A stretch of 64,000 nt of DNA from Rhodamnia argentea (GCF_020921035.1 NC_063151.1:26852934-26916933), one strand, 5' to 3'; positions 24,480-37,465 are shown, numbered from the stretch's first letter. Translations and numbers: made by a program. The notes: generated by a model from the letters alone, not told the origin.

Positions 24480-25584
24480 TTTTTCTATTATTCAAGTCGA
24501 GAAGAAAAGGTTTGCATTTTGGTTTGCATTTTAAGCCCCCTTGAGTGTAACTGGAGAAAAATCTCCTTGCCGGGAATACCCTTACGACGCCTTAAAAACA
24601 TTCCAATTATTTGGATGGAGAAGAGCTGATGAGAACGAGAAGATGAATTTGACTTGGGAGAAAATACCTGTTAGAGGCAACCTTGTGGTGATGTAGACTT
24701 GGCTAGCATTGATGAAAATTATGAAAATTCTGATTCACCTTTCCCAGATTTTGTTGAATGTGAGACTGATAGATTCTTTTGTTCATTCTTGGGGCTTTTA
24801 GAAGTAAAACCTTCATCGAAGACCGCAAGAAACTGTACCTTAGTTTTTGGCTGTGAGGACAATTGCCCGCATATGGCAGGAGGGGATGGCATCGAGTAAA
24901 CTATCAACGGTCAGTCTGTTGTGATGCTAAAAAAGAGAAAAGAAATGCAGAGTGCTAATAAGCTACATGTCACCGTTCTCAGAATCACACAAACGAAGGA
25001 AGTGATGGACGAGGTTATTTGGACAAAAGGTCTGAATGAATGCGAAGGATGTCAACAGGAAACGCAAGCCGAATAATAACAACTTATACGCTTTTGATTG
25101 TATCTAAAGCCTCGATGAAGTTCCGCTCACATCCACCCAGTCTTGTAGATGAATTTTCAACCACCGGGTAAAAATATTAAAGGAGGGGTGCTTAGCACAC
25201 TCGCCCTTCCAGCATGAAGATTAGATATTTCCTTTGTGAAAATTATGGTCCGGTAAGTCCTGGGACTAGGGGATCCTTGAAGAACCTTATTAATGTACAG
25301 ACCAAGCAAATCAAGATGTGGACTTCGCATATCATATGAACAAGCCCCCATGCCAAAAACAAGGAAGTTTTGAGCGACACTACCATCGGATGATAAACCA
25401 ACAGATTCCAGTCGAAATCTCCACAAGAAGATTGCCTCGCACTGAAATATGATCAAGCGGCACAATGTTGCTTTCGACCAACATAACACCCCCAAATTCT
25501 AATACCAGTTTCAAATTTCCCTTCTAACCCAACCATAAAACTTTAACGTTCTTCTATATAAATCTACGCATGGAGAATGAGCAT
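24480..25584. other. Convergent intergenic region (CPN60 and MED9 3' ends)
   Basis: The chaperonin (+) and MED9 (-) genes end towards each other here, so this stretch should hold both 3' UTRs. A 66-codon open frame at 24699-24899 (+) has no recognisable domain and is probably 3' UTR sequence. No transposon seen. Confidence 0.55.
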
Positions 25585-27690
25585 CTAAGGCTCGGACTTT
25601 ATCAGTTCCTCAACTGAATTTCTGTAACTGGCAATTAGATCCCTGGCATCAAGACAACTTAATGTATTAAGAAATATTACCAGTGACTGAACAGAAAAGT
25701 TTGTGACTAGCACTACCAACCTTCTTTGGTTTAGCATTTGCTCAGCTTCCTCCAGCTTACGCTTCTGCCCCTCAACTGTCTGAAAAAAACCCAAAAAAAA
25801 AAATAAAAAATAGAATGACATGACAAAACTGTTCATGTAATTTACATGAAAAATACATGCCAATGCACATGGAAATTGTTTGATGCGGTATTCAGTTTCT
25901 CAAGAACCAAATGAAGGGTATTTCGTGCCATATCTTTCCTCTTCCAGATGCTTAATGAAGTAAACATATACAAGCTAAAAAAAGCCAATTCTAATAGTAT
26001 CTACAAGAGAATAGATATTCATCATGAGGGTAATGCTTCAAGGAAGTAATACGACATGGCAAAAGCTGGATGTCCAAAGTTAATATACATCGACATTTGA
26101 ATATGCACGTTAAAAAGTTAAAAGAAAAGAAAAGTCTCTTATGCTTTGTAGAGATGAAAAGGAGAGGAAAATGTGAAGGTTGGTAAAGAAGATATCACAT
26201 TTCTGCTCCGATACCTTTTTGCAAAATATTCAGATTATCTACACCCATCTCTCATTTTCTCCCCCTCTCTTCTCTCCAACAAAACATTAGGGAAGGGAAT
26301 AGAATAGAAAAAGGAGAAAAAGGGAGAAACATTTCTTCCTTGGTGAAATTGAGCATAGGGAAAGAAGAAATAATGTCCGATACCAGTACATTAGTTTCTT
26401 TCTCCTAGTTTTGAAGAGAAACAAAAACTTCCACACCCCCTCCCCCCACCCCCAAATCCCATTTGTCTCCATTTCGTTCCTCCGTACTGAACCAACGTTA
26501 TTCTACAATCTAATAGAGCAGCTATTCCAGCAAACCAAAGTAGTGTTACGGTTTGCATTCTCCAACTGAGAGCTGTCATTCACGACAAATAGGCAAAATG
26601 GAGGAGACTCGTTGTCCGATGAACATAGGTCCAAAAAAATGAGAACAACAGGCTGGAAACATGAATCTAAGGCCAAGATTGACAAGTGAAGTAGGAGATG
26701 ATAGCCTAGTAGAAGGAGGAGAAAACTTTTATACACCTGATGATACAACATAAAGGGTTGGACTTCGATTGGGGCGAAGGAGCAGGTTTGGGGCTCTATG
26801 GTCAGGATAAGGAAGAGCCTAGTCAAGTGGGCACAGAAAGTGTGCCTATTGGACAGAGTTGGAAGGATACAAGCGAGACATGCAGCTCTCAGGAAACTCC
26901 TGTTCAAATGGATTCCGGGTAATGGCTAAAGAAAACGAAAGACAAGAACATGCTCTAGCCTGAAATTAGAAACCCATCTCTAAGCATCACAAATTACCAG
27001 AGGAACATGTGTAAGTGCTAATTGGAGAAATCATAGATTCATAGTTACCACAGCTTTGGAGCTAATTGACCCAGCTATCGAGTTCAACAGCTGCTGGCAC
27101 TTCTCAAACTGATTGTTCAGTTCACTGACCTTCAAGAAAGAGCCAAAAAAAAAAAGAGTAAATAAAAAAAAGACAAGCCAAGAATGTCATAACCTCGAAT
27201 AGGGTAGACTAAAGAGCCGCAACCGAATTCGAAACGAAGCAAAAGACGAGACGAACCAAGGAATCGGAGTGCTGGTCGCGAGTCCCGTTCTCAACGGCAT
27301 CCGCCAAACTCTCCACCAACTGCAAAAAATCAAAAGTACGAGCATCATGAGCGGCAAGTTAGGCTTTTTTTTTTTCAAAAAAAAAATCTTTATGTGATTG
27401 CAAATGCATCGTACGTGCAAGAGGTGGAAGTGAGAAGCGAGAGACTGGTGTTGCTGCTGCTGCTGAACGAAACGCTGCTGCTGTTGCTGCTGCTGCGGAA
27501 ACTGCGGGTGTTGTTGGAATTGGGGGAGCTGAGGTTGAAATTGGTGAAAGGGTTGCTGCTGCTGGGGAATAAGGTCGGGGGGTTGTTGCTGGAGATAGAG
27601 ATGATCATGGCTCGTGGGCGTAGAGACGTTGCTGTGGGTCGCCATGCTCGGGATCACGTTCCAGCTCCCCCCCGAGAACGAGTGCTCCAT
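25585..27690 (-). CDS. MED9: Mediator complex subunit MED9, five exons
   Basis: Exons on the minus strand: 27690-27415, 27319-27257, 27129-27049, 25779-25721 and 25642-25585. They join to 537 nt (178 residues), in phase throughout. The N-terminal 92 residues are rich in Gln and Pro, with runs of Q. The C-terminal half is the conserved Med9 helical region: ADAVENGTRDQHSD, then FEKCQQLLNSI, then GQKRKLEEAEQ and a final SYRNSVEELIKSEP. It matches my memory of Arabidopsis MED9 closely. MED9 belongs to the middle module of Mediator, which links transcription factors to RNA polymerase II in the nucleus. An in-frame Met at 27768 exists, but it would add a tract translated from a GA microsatellite, so 27690 is preferred. 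Intron 3 is long (about 1.27 kb). Confidence 0.93.
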
Positions 27691-27714
27691 CGCTCCCTCT
27701 CCCTCCGTCCCTCC

Positions 27715-27718
<4 letters not shown>

Positions 27719-27748
<30 letters not shown>

Positions 27749-27860
27749 TGCTCGCTGCGGTCAAACAACTGTCAAGACTCGGACTTGATAGAGACGAAGA
27801 TCTCTCTCTCTCCCTCCCTCAGAGACCGTCTCTGAATCTCTCTCTCTCTCTCTCTCTCCA
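27719..27860. repeat. CT/GA microsatellites in the MED9 leader
   Basis: A CT run spans about 27719-27747, and another CT-rich run ends near 27858. They read as GA repeats in the MED9 sense direction, just upstream of its start codon, so they probably lie in the 5' UTR. GAGA-type leaders are common in plants, and a regulatory role is possible but not shown. Confidence 0.75.
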
Positions 27861-29238
27861 GTCAAAATGAAAACGATGATGAGGCCGGATCCGTTATGGC
27901 CCATAATAGCCCCAAAAATGATTTTCGCTAACATTTTACGAACAATCCCTTTGATATTGAAACTTTATAAACGATAGATTTGATGTTAAAGGCTTTCAAA
28001 AGTGTTCATTGATTGACTCGGGGCAAGTGCCACGTCAGATTTTCCGGCGCACGAGTCATTAAAAATTTAAAATGACAGCTCTTTAAATTTCATGTCAATT
28101 AAATGTCATTACCCGAAAAGTTTTGATGTTAAAATAAGTCCAGATACGTTATGGTATTGATACTGTTTTTGTGGCCGAATGATAGTTACATTTTGCAGCC
28201 GCCGTCTTCCTCCGCACTAATCCACTCCTCCCCACAATCTTTTGATGTCGAATTACCGAACTTGGTGCATTTGGTTTGGCCTCCAAAGAACGGTCAACTC
28301 GTAGACAACCGCGCACAATTACAGATATATCAATATAAATTGGAGGACAAATGTATAGAAAAAAAATCCTAAATCTATTTTTTTTTTCAAAAAGAAAATA
28401 TTTATTTCATATGAAAGAGGTACATAACTCCAAGATAAAGATGCAAATTCCACAAAATTACAATACCAATTCAACCATAAATCTTTCAATTATACAAATT
28501 TAGTTTTAAACCTTTTCGCATTGATACCAATCAACCCATTCGGCCAATTGTGATCGAAAATCGCTGACATTAATACTAACTATTCTATGTGGTATTGCTG
28601 ATGCTTATTTTGTATTTATTTTTTTTCCCTTTTTCCCCCTTTTGATTGCTGGTGGCTGGCCAAAGGTGAACAAAAAAAGGAAAAAATATATAAATAATAA
28701 AAATATATTAAAATATTTAGAATAAAATATTCACAACAGCGTCTATCGACATCCACATTAGCAATTTTTTGCCAAAATTAATCGGATGGATTGAATTGCT
28801 ACCAATATGAAAATGTTTTAAGGATTAAATTGATCTAATTAAAAGGATTAGGACTAAATTGAAACTAATACATTAAATTTAAGTTTTTTTTTTTTTCGAT
28901 ACTTGTCCCGAAATTGAAAAACCACGGACAACAATAGACGGATCACAAAGGACCCATTTGGCATCATGGTGTTTTGGCAGCGGATCTATAACGTCATGAA
29001 CCGAAAAGCAAAACTCTAACGCTGGTTCTCGCTAGGAAACAGCCAAAAAATTACAGAACATTATTCATGAACTGCATCAACACCAACATTAGAGGTAGAG
29101 ATGGAGTTGAGATGATTGCGTCAATACTCGATTCGTACACTAAAAGAATCTCTAAATGACCTCGATAGTCGACCCTGAGGTGCTTATTTTTAAATGTTTT
29201 ATCTGATCAAAGAAGGAGACTCACGTCAAACTCGAAGG
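27861..29238. other. Intergenic with R1-family repeat
   Basis: No gene recognised. About 28240-28345 resembles pieces at 56105-56165 and 58915-58975 (shared words such as TTTGGCCTCCAAAGA and GTCAACTCGT). About 28480-28900 is a divergent R1-family foldback element, with AATTTAGTTTTAAACC on the left and GGATTAGGACTAAATTG on the right. The rest, up to the hydrolase stop codon at 29239, is featureless. Confidence 0.5.
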
Positions 29239-32200
29239 CTAGAGCGTTATAGGGATGCGGAGTCCATCGTAGCTCAGCTGCACGTCAATGCCCTCCGTCT
29301 CCAAGAGCTTTTTAAGACCTTCATTCACTGCTTCATGATCCATGAGATGCATCATACCTTTCGCCATTTTCCAAACCAGGAAAAACATGGTAAACAGAGT
29401 TTTCAGAAGGTGACTCCAAAACAAGATATCATAACAAAAGAACAAAGAAGATATATGCCAAAACTATAAGCATGAAATATATGAAATCCTTGGCCCTGAA
29501 ATCTGAAACTAAACCAGTGCAAACTTCATAAGGGCAGAAAACTTAACTAGATGATCCTTCCTCATAAAATGTTACTTATTTTAAAATAGGGCCTCTGACA
29601 TACCAGTGAAGAGTGTTCGCTTTGGTTGGATTTTGCGGACCTCTTCCAAAGCCTGATTGAGAGACATACAATGTGAAAGTTATCGAAGAGTTGATTGGCT
29701 TCCTTTCTAACAAAGTTGAGCTATTGAAGGTTTTACCCTAGGGAGGCCAAAATGTGTCGAAGTAGAGCGATCTGGCCTTAATGCATCCTGTACAACCAAT
29801 AAGATCATCAGTTTCATATTCATACACTAGATCGTTACACATCACCTGCTAACGAACAATCAATGTCTGTATGAAGAAACGTGTTCATTGCAGCAGGAGA
29901 GAAAGACGCACCACTATCAAGATGTCACAGTCCCTGAGAAGAGGATATGTTTCTTCTGGTATTTCACTAACATCACTGCATACAGATATACAGATCAGGT
30001 CCACTGAAGCATAAGTTCTTAGAAATGGATCTGGAAAATACTAGGCTTCGTTACCTAATGTAGCAGACTTTACCAAACCGAAAACCAAGAGAACGATAAC
30101 CTTGTCCATGCCACACTGGCAAAGGAGTTATCTGAAGCACAACATCCACAGAGAAAGATAGCAGAATGAGACAATTTTTTATAACAATTGTACATAAGCA
30201 GTGGCATCTCTATCTAGAAAGAATGGTACTATGTGGTCAAAAACCATGTTTCTGCATGCTTTGGTTTTCCTAACTACAAATATTTGAATGAGAGACAACA
30301 GATGGATGGTAGCACATGCAAGAAATGGGGAAAGGCAGTTCCAGTACTTTCCATGTAGTCATTAAAAGTTATGCCACACACTGTAACTTCTCATCTGCTC
30401 TATACAGGAGTCCAGAAACCCTTCAATGAAGGTCAAATCTGATGACTCGGCCTCTATTTAAAGATGTGAGACATTAAATACTTTTCCTCATCCCTCAGTC
30501 AATACTAACCAAATTTTGAAGATTGCTCTTACGTAAGTAGATGTCCCTTTCACATATCCAGTTAAACCAGTTAATTCTCCTGCCATATTCTCGGCATCCT
30601 TTCTGGCCCTTGGAAAATTATGTTAATAAGTTCATTGTTATTAGACACTCACAGTACTATAACATGTGCACCTAATGACTTTAAAATCGTGAAAAGCAAA
30701 TAGATGTAAAAGCAAACAATTACAGTGAATATTTCTTCTTTATTGAATTAGCTAAGCTCTTCTATCTGAACGAACAAGGAAAATTATATCAAATTAACTA
30801 GGTCACCATAAAAAAGAATCACCTGTCAACAATTTCATTTTGCAAATCAATGCTAAAATCCATAACTGCTTAAATCAACTAGAGTCAGAACAGAAGTTCA
30901 AAAAACAAAGAATTTATTCACATGTATGAGCAAAAATTGCAATAGCATAGGGGATGACTTTAACCACTCTGCCAAAGCATTATGGAAATTCACAAGGTGG
31001 CAGCCAGTGAGCGAGCAACCACATTTACTGGGTTTATTATACTTGATAGGAAAGTACAATGCAGTAATATACAATATCCTACCTGCAGATCATTCACCAC
31101 AAATGGCTCCTCCTGCATTATGTTAAACTGCAACTCTGACACTGCAGCACCAGGTATGATGCCACTGGTATCCACTAAATAGTAATGAGTTTTCTTCATC
31201 ACCTAAGGCCGTTTTCACAACAACAAAACAACATATCTACTTAGCATTACAATAGCTAACACAAAAGGACCGCACAATGTAAATGGCCTAATCAAGAAAT
31301 TTGCAAAGTGATGTCAAGATCTGAGGAGAATCTTATTGTGTAGCAGAATATACCAACAACAATGATCACACGTTTGGAAACATAAAAAGCAGTAAAAAGA
31401 AACAGCATGCGCTGGGATGAATTAACATAATCTTCACTGTGATCTACCAACCAGATGGAATAATACTCTAACACAGCTCAATCAAAACAATTTGTCCACC
31501 AAGATATATACAAGTTCACACATCGGAATGCTTTCTTCTCTCATCTCCTGGAATTTATAGGTAGAATTCCTTCTCTGGTCATATCCAGATGTACATTCAA
31601 CCATCCAGCTAAGGTCAACTTCTTTCCTGTTCCTATACATATGAAAGTTCACCCCATTAACCAGTAACTAACCATTCAATCCAACAAAGTACAATCATCA
31701 GCTTCCAATTCCCCAATCTCCTCCGCAAATTCTATCTTACAAACCACTTTAAGGAAAAAAAAAAAACAAGATTCCTAGTTTGGAGGGTAAGAGTGCTGCA
31801 TCAATATATCAGACCTGTTTAGAACTTACACAAAATGAATTGCACCTGGCCTGGCTGCCCCCTCCAACACCCACCCCCTCCAAAAAAAAAAAATCCCTCC
31901 CAAATAAAAGAAAGAAAGAGAGAAAAAAGCGCTACCATTATAATTGTGCAAGGCATATAGGTGATATCAAATTCCAAATTTTCCTATTTCTACTTTCATA
32001 TTTGGAATGAAAGGGGAAGTGACTGCTTTGATACAAAAGAACACTGCAACTCACCTCAAAATCACGTTTGGCTACATAAATTGGAATATGTGGCTGGACG
32101 TTATTAGTCCAATCTCGAAGATCATCAAGACCTGAAGAGGAAAGTACTCCCAATATAGTGTAAGTAGTTTCGGACATTACTTTGAAGGAAAGAAAAAGAG

Positions 32201-32825
32201 GAAAGAGAACTCAAAGGTGAAAAGGCTTTGTTTGTTCAATGAGGTCATCAATCATACATGTAGGAGAAAACACACTAGGAATTGTTCAGAGACCTCCAAT
32301 GGCATCAGCATGAGAATGAGTAATTATAACCGCATCAATTGTTCTTATCCTGACATAAACACAACTAGTCACTTTATCAGCAAATTGCAGACAATACGAA
32401 GAAATTTAGAAAGTCTTTTTAACAAACCTAATTCTTAAACCTCTGTTCGAGCCTTAGAAAAATTGCACAGTCCTATAGCTAGCTGACAGCGACATATGAC
32501 CCCTCACACTCCTTACCATTTCACAAGTATTGTAAATCCAAGAAGGCAAAAAGACAGGAATCAATCTATAAGTTATAGAAGCATTATATGCATTACGGCC
32601 TATAAGAAAATGTTTTTTCATTTTCATCGCTATGATAGCTAATAGTTCATCGTAAAATGCTGTGAGACGGCATTTTCCTAAGTTATGAATCTTCAGTTTT
32701 TGGAGTTTTGTCTCAATTAGATTGCAATTTTACTGAAATCATTGATAATACAAAATTCTAGGAAGAACAGTGAGAACTATTGTGTCCTACTTCGACTGGA
32801 ATAACTACAGAAAAAAATTTGTATG

Positions 32826-32861
<36 letters not shown>

Positions 32862-33795
32862 TAACCCGTATGCAGGGAACCATCGAAGAGCACTCTGGTA
32901 GAAAAACCTGAACAAAAAGAGACACACGAGTATCCGCTATTACAGAGCTAATAGGAACGATGAATAGATTTCTCTCGATACTTGGCGAGTATGACCAGAG
33001 AAAGCAACGCAACGAACTGATGCAGATTTTCTAGCTCAGAAAGACAATGCATAAAATGAAAAATTCTGCATGTATCCATCACTTACTTTCCAGCATCTAT
33101 GAGGATATTACATTTTCTGGTTGGTCCAGGATATCGAATGAGAATGCTTGTGTTTAGTCTCCTATTCTTGCTCCCTGGTACCACAGCTTTTAAGCATACC
33201 TACAGCAGATTAATAAGCAAACCATGCCCTCAGCCGCTACAAGTAGGTCCACTCCTATGTTTTGAAGCATCAATTCACTCATATAGCAGCATTCAATCAA
33301 GCATAAGAGGTGCTGCACCCATACCGGGCATTTCTTCAAAGGATTCGTCAAGCAGCTCACTCTTGGAATCCCCTCGCTGGTCCCAGTTCCCATAAATATG
33401 ATCTCAGAGTCGGACTCTCCGTCATGCCCCCTCCCTCCCGCATCTTCAGCAGCAGCATCTGTAATGCAATTCGATGAATGAACAGCTTTCAACACGTAAT
33501 AATACCACTTACTTATCAAACGAGTCACTGCAAAATCAGCGGGAAAGAATCAACCAACACTCGATCGTCCAGAAACTGCCGGTCATGGCGGATTACCACG
33601 CGAAGCCACATAAGATGCGCGCGAGTGGAGGAGCGAAGAGAACTCACTGAGAGAAGCTCGAGAAAGAAGCCTAAAGGGAGATGAACCGCGCCTGCAAAGC
33701 GAGACCGCAGGGTCCGAGATGCGAAACCGGCGTCCGCACGGAGCCAGGCGCGTCATGCTCGGAGCGCATCGAGCAGTCCCCAAGAAGACGGCCAT
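29239..33795 (-). CDS. Metallo-beta-lactamase-fold hydrolase (PhnP/tRNase Z-like), twelve exons
   Basis: Minus-strand exons: 33795-33648, 33458-33325, 33199-33087, 32907-32866, 32349-32294, 32131-32055, 31202-31083, 30131-30055, 29975-29912, 29787-29737, 29652-29604 and 29357-29239. They join to 1050 nt (349 residues) with all phases closing. Residues 1-50 are Arg/Ser-rich and resemble an organelle targeting peptide. The fold follows: IIFMGTGTSEG (69-79), LIDAGK, the metal site THSHADAIGGLDD (156-168), PLPVWHGQGYRSLGF, CYISDVSEIPEE, STHFGLPRAL and MMHLMDHEAV. These match plant proteins annotated 'putative hydrolase C777.06c-like', close to PhnP phosphodiesterases. The reaction in plants is not established. 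In the HxHxDH motif the last His is Ala; as I recall this is usual in the plant family. The start is uncertain: Met at 33984 is also in frame. Confidence 0.9.
32828..32859. repeat. (GA)n microsatellite beside hydrolase exon 4
   Basis: Perfect GA run lying six bases beyond the exon 4 donor site on the hydrolase sense strand, where it reads as TC repeats. Length changes here would fall close to a splice site. Confidence 0.85.
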
Positions 33796-36150
33796 CGGCG
33801 GAGCTTCGGCGCTTCTTACTGCTTTCCTCTCTGTGTGCGTCAAACAATGAAACTGACGAACGCGAGTTCGAAAAGCGACTCTCTGGAAGTGGGGAATCGA
33901 GAATAATCTCTCGTTCGTTTTGGCCTTCAGTGGATTCCGCAGAAGGAGAGTGCGAGCCGAAGAAGACGAAGGAAAACGAGCCACACCTGATGGCTCATTC
34001 CCGAATGCGGTGTCGTTTGACTGACCCCGACCGTGACATAAAATAAACTTATGTTGATCTGACCTAACCGATTATAAATGAAAAATCTAACTGATTATGA
34101 AAACTATATACGTAACAATCTAATTATAAATCGACATACAAATCGAATTTTTAGCTACCGAATTTGAAATGATAAATGATCGATAAATCGCATACTCTCT
34201 CAATATAAAAGACAAATTAAAACGAGAAATGTCTGATAAAATCACTTAGTCACTTAATAGAAAAGATAAACTAACTTCATTACAACAATATTGTGGTCAA
34301 TCTAATTAGCAAGAAATTAGTGTGCTTTATTTTCAAATTGTTAAAATGGCAATACCGTGAATGACGCTTAGACTATGCAATTACTATGCCAACTTATGTG
34401 GACAATTTTACACTTCTTTGACGAGATATTTAGGATTATCTTTTGATAACTTGATTCGCGCGCGTGTATATCATACACGGTGGGTACTTAACTACCGGAT
34501 CACCGAATATTAGGCTTAATTCCCTAAAAAAATTTGCATTTGAGGTTTAATCTCAATTCTGCTTCAAACCTTTTTTATCTCGGAAAAAAAAAAAACCCCC
34601 ATAAAATTTAGGTCCGGTTCCAAATCTACCCCAATTTTTATTTTCTTTAAACAAAAATCATTAACTTTCCATCTATTCTCTGGTCCCAACTTAACGTGGC
34701 ATTATCCATATTGATAACAAATCGACATCCGGAAGATGACATGGAAAATTGTCCCCAAAGTAAAAAATTTTCGAGATATTAAAGCTTGGGGTTTTTTTCG
34801 TGACCAAAAAAAAAAGTTCGGGGTAGATTTTGGATTGGACCTAAAGTTTGAGGTTTTTTTCGAGATAGAAAAAGAAGTTGGGGTAGATTTGGGACTGAAT
34901 CTAAAGTTTGAGATTTTTTTCGAGATAGAAAAAAAAAATAAAGAGTTTGAGATAGAATTGGGATCGGACCTAAAGTTATGATTTTTTTCAGGGAATTCAG
35001 CCCCAAACGTTGGTAAAGAACTGACGTGTCCTAGAGGAGAACTTGACCAATTAAGTATATTGTAGTTCTTTCAAGGGGGAAATTGTACAAGTAAGTTAGA
35101 TTTGTTCATGCGATCAAGATGCTTCCTTTTAGCCCTTTTCTTTTTGTTTGCTTTAGAGTGATGCAAAAGATTGATTAAAAACAACTAATATAAACTTTAA
35201 CCGGAAGTTTCAATCTACTTTTTCGTCGTTTCCTCCTTCACATATTTTAGAGCCACAAAAGAAAAAGGACAGGTGGAACATCATATGATACGTGGGGAAC
35301 GGCGGCGTCCGAGACGGATCACCACGCCATGGGTTTGAATTGGCAAGTAAAATAAAGTCAGTTCGACGGACAAGATTTGAAAATTGCCCATGTGAAGCTT
35401 TTTTATATAAGTTTTGGTGGTTAATTTCGTTTTTTCAAGAAAAAGTTTGTTACTCAATTGAATCAATCGAAAAATTTAAGAACCCAATCGTACTATGTAC
35501 ATGAAATTCAGGACAAGGGGTGCAATTTTTCTCTCCAGGTGATAAGTGGATTTGAAAACAAAGAGAACACGATAATCACCGGGCTAAGTTTTAGAATATC
35601 CGCGAACCGAGAGAGAAAAAAAAAAAAAAACTTACATATTTATGCATTCACATGCAAGGGAGGCAAAAATTTAATGACTTAAATATTTCTAACCAATTAA
35701 AAATTTCAAAACTTTTTTTTATGAAAAATTTATAAAAGTGTTCACGTCAGACGCATATTATGATTGGTGTCCATATCAGTAATTTCTGATTTGATTAGCA
35801 GGATAAATTGAATTGATATCAATCGAAAAAATATTTAGAAATGTGTTAGTACTAATACAATAAGTTTAAGAGTTTTTAGTATACCTTTTCGGCTTTCGTC
35901 CTCGTTTCCCAGCACCGGGGACAGCCAAAGCTGTACTTTTTGGGTTTACTCATAAAAAACCAGCATCGACCGGTTGACTTCGCATCCTTCTCCTGGGCGG
36001 CACTGGTTCCGCCTCTCCGATTCTTCAGCCTCCTCCTACTCTCTTTTGCAGCCGAATCTTTCCATCACTCCATGAAACATCATTTGCCTCATCCTCAAAG
36101 CTCGAAAGCCGCCCCATTCTTTCTGGAGATACAGACTGCACCACCACGCC
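33796..36150. other. Divergent intergenic region, hydrolase and invertase promoters
   Basis: The two genes are transcribed away from each other across 2.35 kb. A foldback element occupies about 34515-35000 (separate entry). About 34370-34510 and 35020-35290 resemble 43668-44050, and about 35285-35345 (GGCGGCGTCC followed by GACGGATCACC) resembles 51290-51350 and 56680-56750. The last 250 bp resemble the region before invertase copy 2: GGGACAGCCA and AAAACCAGC are shared, then GATTCTTCA and CCTCCTCCT near the start codon. Confidence 0.6.
34515..35000. mobile_element. Foldback element with internal tandem repeats
   Basis: The ends are inverted: TTAATTCCCTAAAAAAA on the left and TTTTTTTCAGGGAATTCAG on the right. 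The right arm contains about three tandem units of 60-68 bp, each with GGGTAGATTTGG- or GGACCTAAAGTTTGAG-type words and TTTTTTTCGAGATAGAAAAA. No coding sequence. It sits in the spacer upstream of invertase copy 1. Confidence 0.65.
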
Positions 36151-36373
36151 ATGGCCAAACCCGGCTGTCTTCTTCACCTTCCTGCTCGTGTTGTTGTTGT
36201 TGTTCTTCTTCTTGCCATCTCTGTCTTGCTTGGCCATGGCGTCCTCCATGTCGGAGCCTCCCACGGCAGACGCCGGAATCCGCAGACTGCCGTCGTCGAG
36301 TCCACCTCTGTGAAGCAGCCTTACCGGACTTGTTTTCATTTCCAACCGCCCAAGAACTGGATGAATGGTTTGG

Positions 36374-36376
<3 letters not shown>

Positions 36377-36412
<36 letters not shown>
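36377..36412. repeat. (CT)n microsatellite in intron 1 of invertase copy 1
   Basis: Perfect CT run nine bases after the exon 1 donor. The same run occupies the same place in copy 2 (60297-60342), so it predates the duplication. Confidence 0.9.
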
Positions 36413-36416
<4 letters not shown>

Positions 36417-36550
36417 GCGCACACACGTTTGTTGGTGTCTGTCGCTGACAGTTTTCTTTTGTTTTGCTGGTCTGTTCTTCTTCGTGTTGAACTCTGATTT
36501 GATGCGGTCTGGTCGTGAAATGGGACAAACCGGTTACATGGGATTCTCAG

Positions 36551-36559
36551 ATCCAAATG
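36551..36559 (+). other. 9-bp mini-exon encoding the DPN of the catalytic motif (copy 1)
   Basis: The nonamer ATCCAAATG is flanked by AG and GT. It supplies most of Asp-Pro-Asn-Gly, including the nucleophile Asp. Plant acid invertases are known for this exon, one of the smallest spliced exons reported. It is too short to be found as an open frame. Confidence 0.9.
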
Positions 36560-36789
36560 GTCAGTCTCTCTCCATCTCCTATGATTTTGCTCATCTTTTC
36601 CCCTTAATTAGTTAAAACTTGCTTCTTGATGTTCACTCCTTATTTTATGATTCATGCCAAAACCATCAAACGCTCCTACTTACGAACGAGTAACATTGCG
36701 ATGAGTTGCAAAATTTAAAGAAGATGCAGCAGCAGTCAATTCTCAGAATGCTTTGGCATATTTTCTGCCACACTCATAAACAGCCAAAA

Positions 36790-37465
36790 ATTACCCAAAA
36801 CAAAAATAAAAATCTTAACCTTTGACGTTTGTGCCAAACTCATTCTGAATCTTCCAATTTGGTCAATTGAGTTTTAAATCTTTTGACAATTTGCCAACGT
36901 AGTTCATTCGTCCAATTTTGGTTGGAAATCGCTAATGTGAACATCATCGTCGCACGTGGCATGGGCGAGCATTGACGAGGATGATATTTTTTATTTTATT
37001 TTATTTCTTTTTTGCATTCTTTGTGCTTCGATCGCTAGCCTCGATGATTGGCCAAAGGTAAAGACTAGTAAGGTCGAGCCTCGCCAGCTTTAGGCGAGGG
37101 TTGACTGGTTCGGCCTCAAGCAAGGATCACCCTCCTCGGATCCCGGAGGTCGAGCCTTACTCTTGCCAAATCTCGCGAAGTCACCCCTCGCCGATCATTG
37201 CACGTGGCCGATTGCCAACCACCGCCGACGGCCGGCAATCGATAGAGGAAGAAGGAAAGAAAGAAAGAAAAGAAAAGAAAAAATAAATCCAAAAAAAAAT
37301 TTATAAAAATTGTACCACGCACGACGGTCGACATCCACGATAGCAATTTCCGGCAAAAATTGACCGGATTGATAACATTTATCAAAAGGTTAAGGACTCA
37401 ATTAGGCAACTTGAAATGTTTGAGATTGAATTGGTACAATTAGGAGTTTTTCGATAATTTCCATA
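36790..37465. mobile_element. R1-family element inserted in intron 2 of invertase copy 1
   Basis: Copy 1 and copy 2 introns align on both sides: CACACTCATAAA versus CACGCTCGTAAA before it, and ATTACCTGCTAAACTCAAAGCGG versus the same words after it. Copy 1 carries about 680 extra bases between them. The insert has inverted R1 arms (CCAATTTGGTCAATTGAGTT on the left, the inverse on the right) around a GC-rich core with GCCTCGCC words. It therefore inserted after the duplication. Confidence 0.7.

Noticed and set aside
24699..24899. 66-codon open frame after the chaperonin gene
   Set aside because: No domain or splice context; likely 3' UTR.
26503..26907. 134-codon open frame inside MED9 intron 3
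   Set aside because: No recognised domain, and it lies within a well-supported intron on the same strand.
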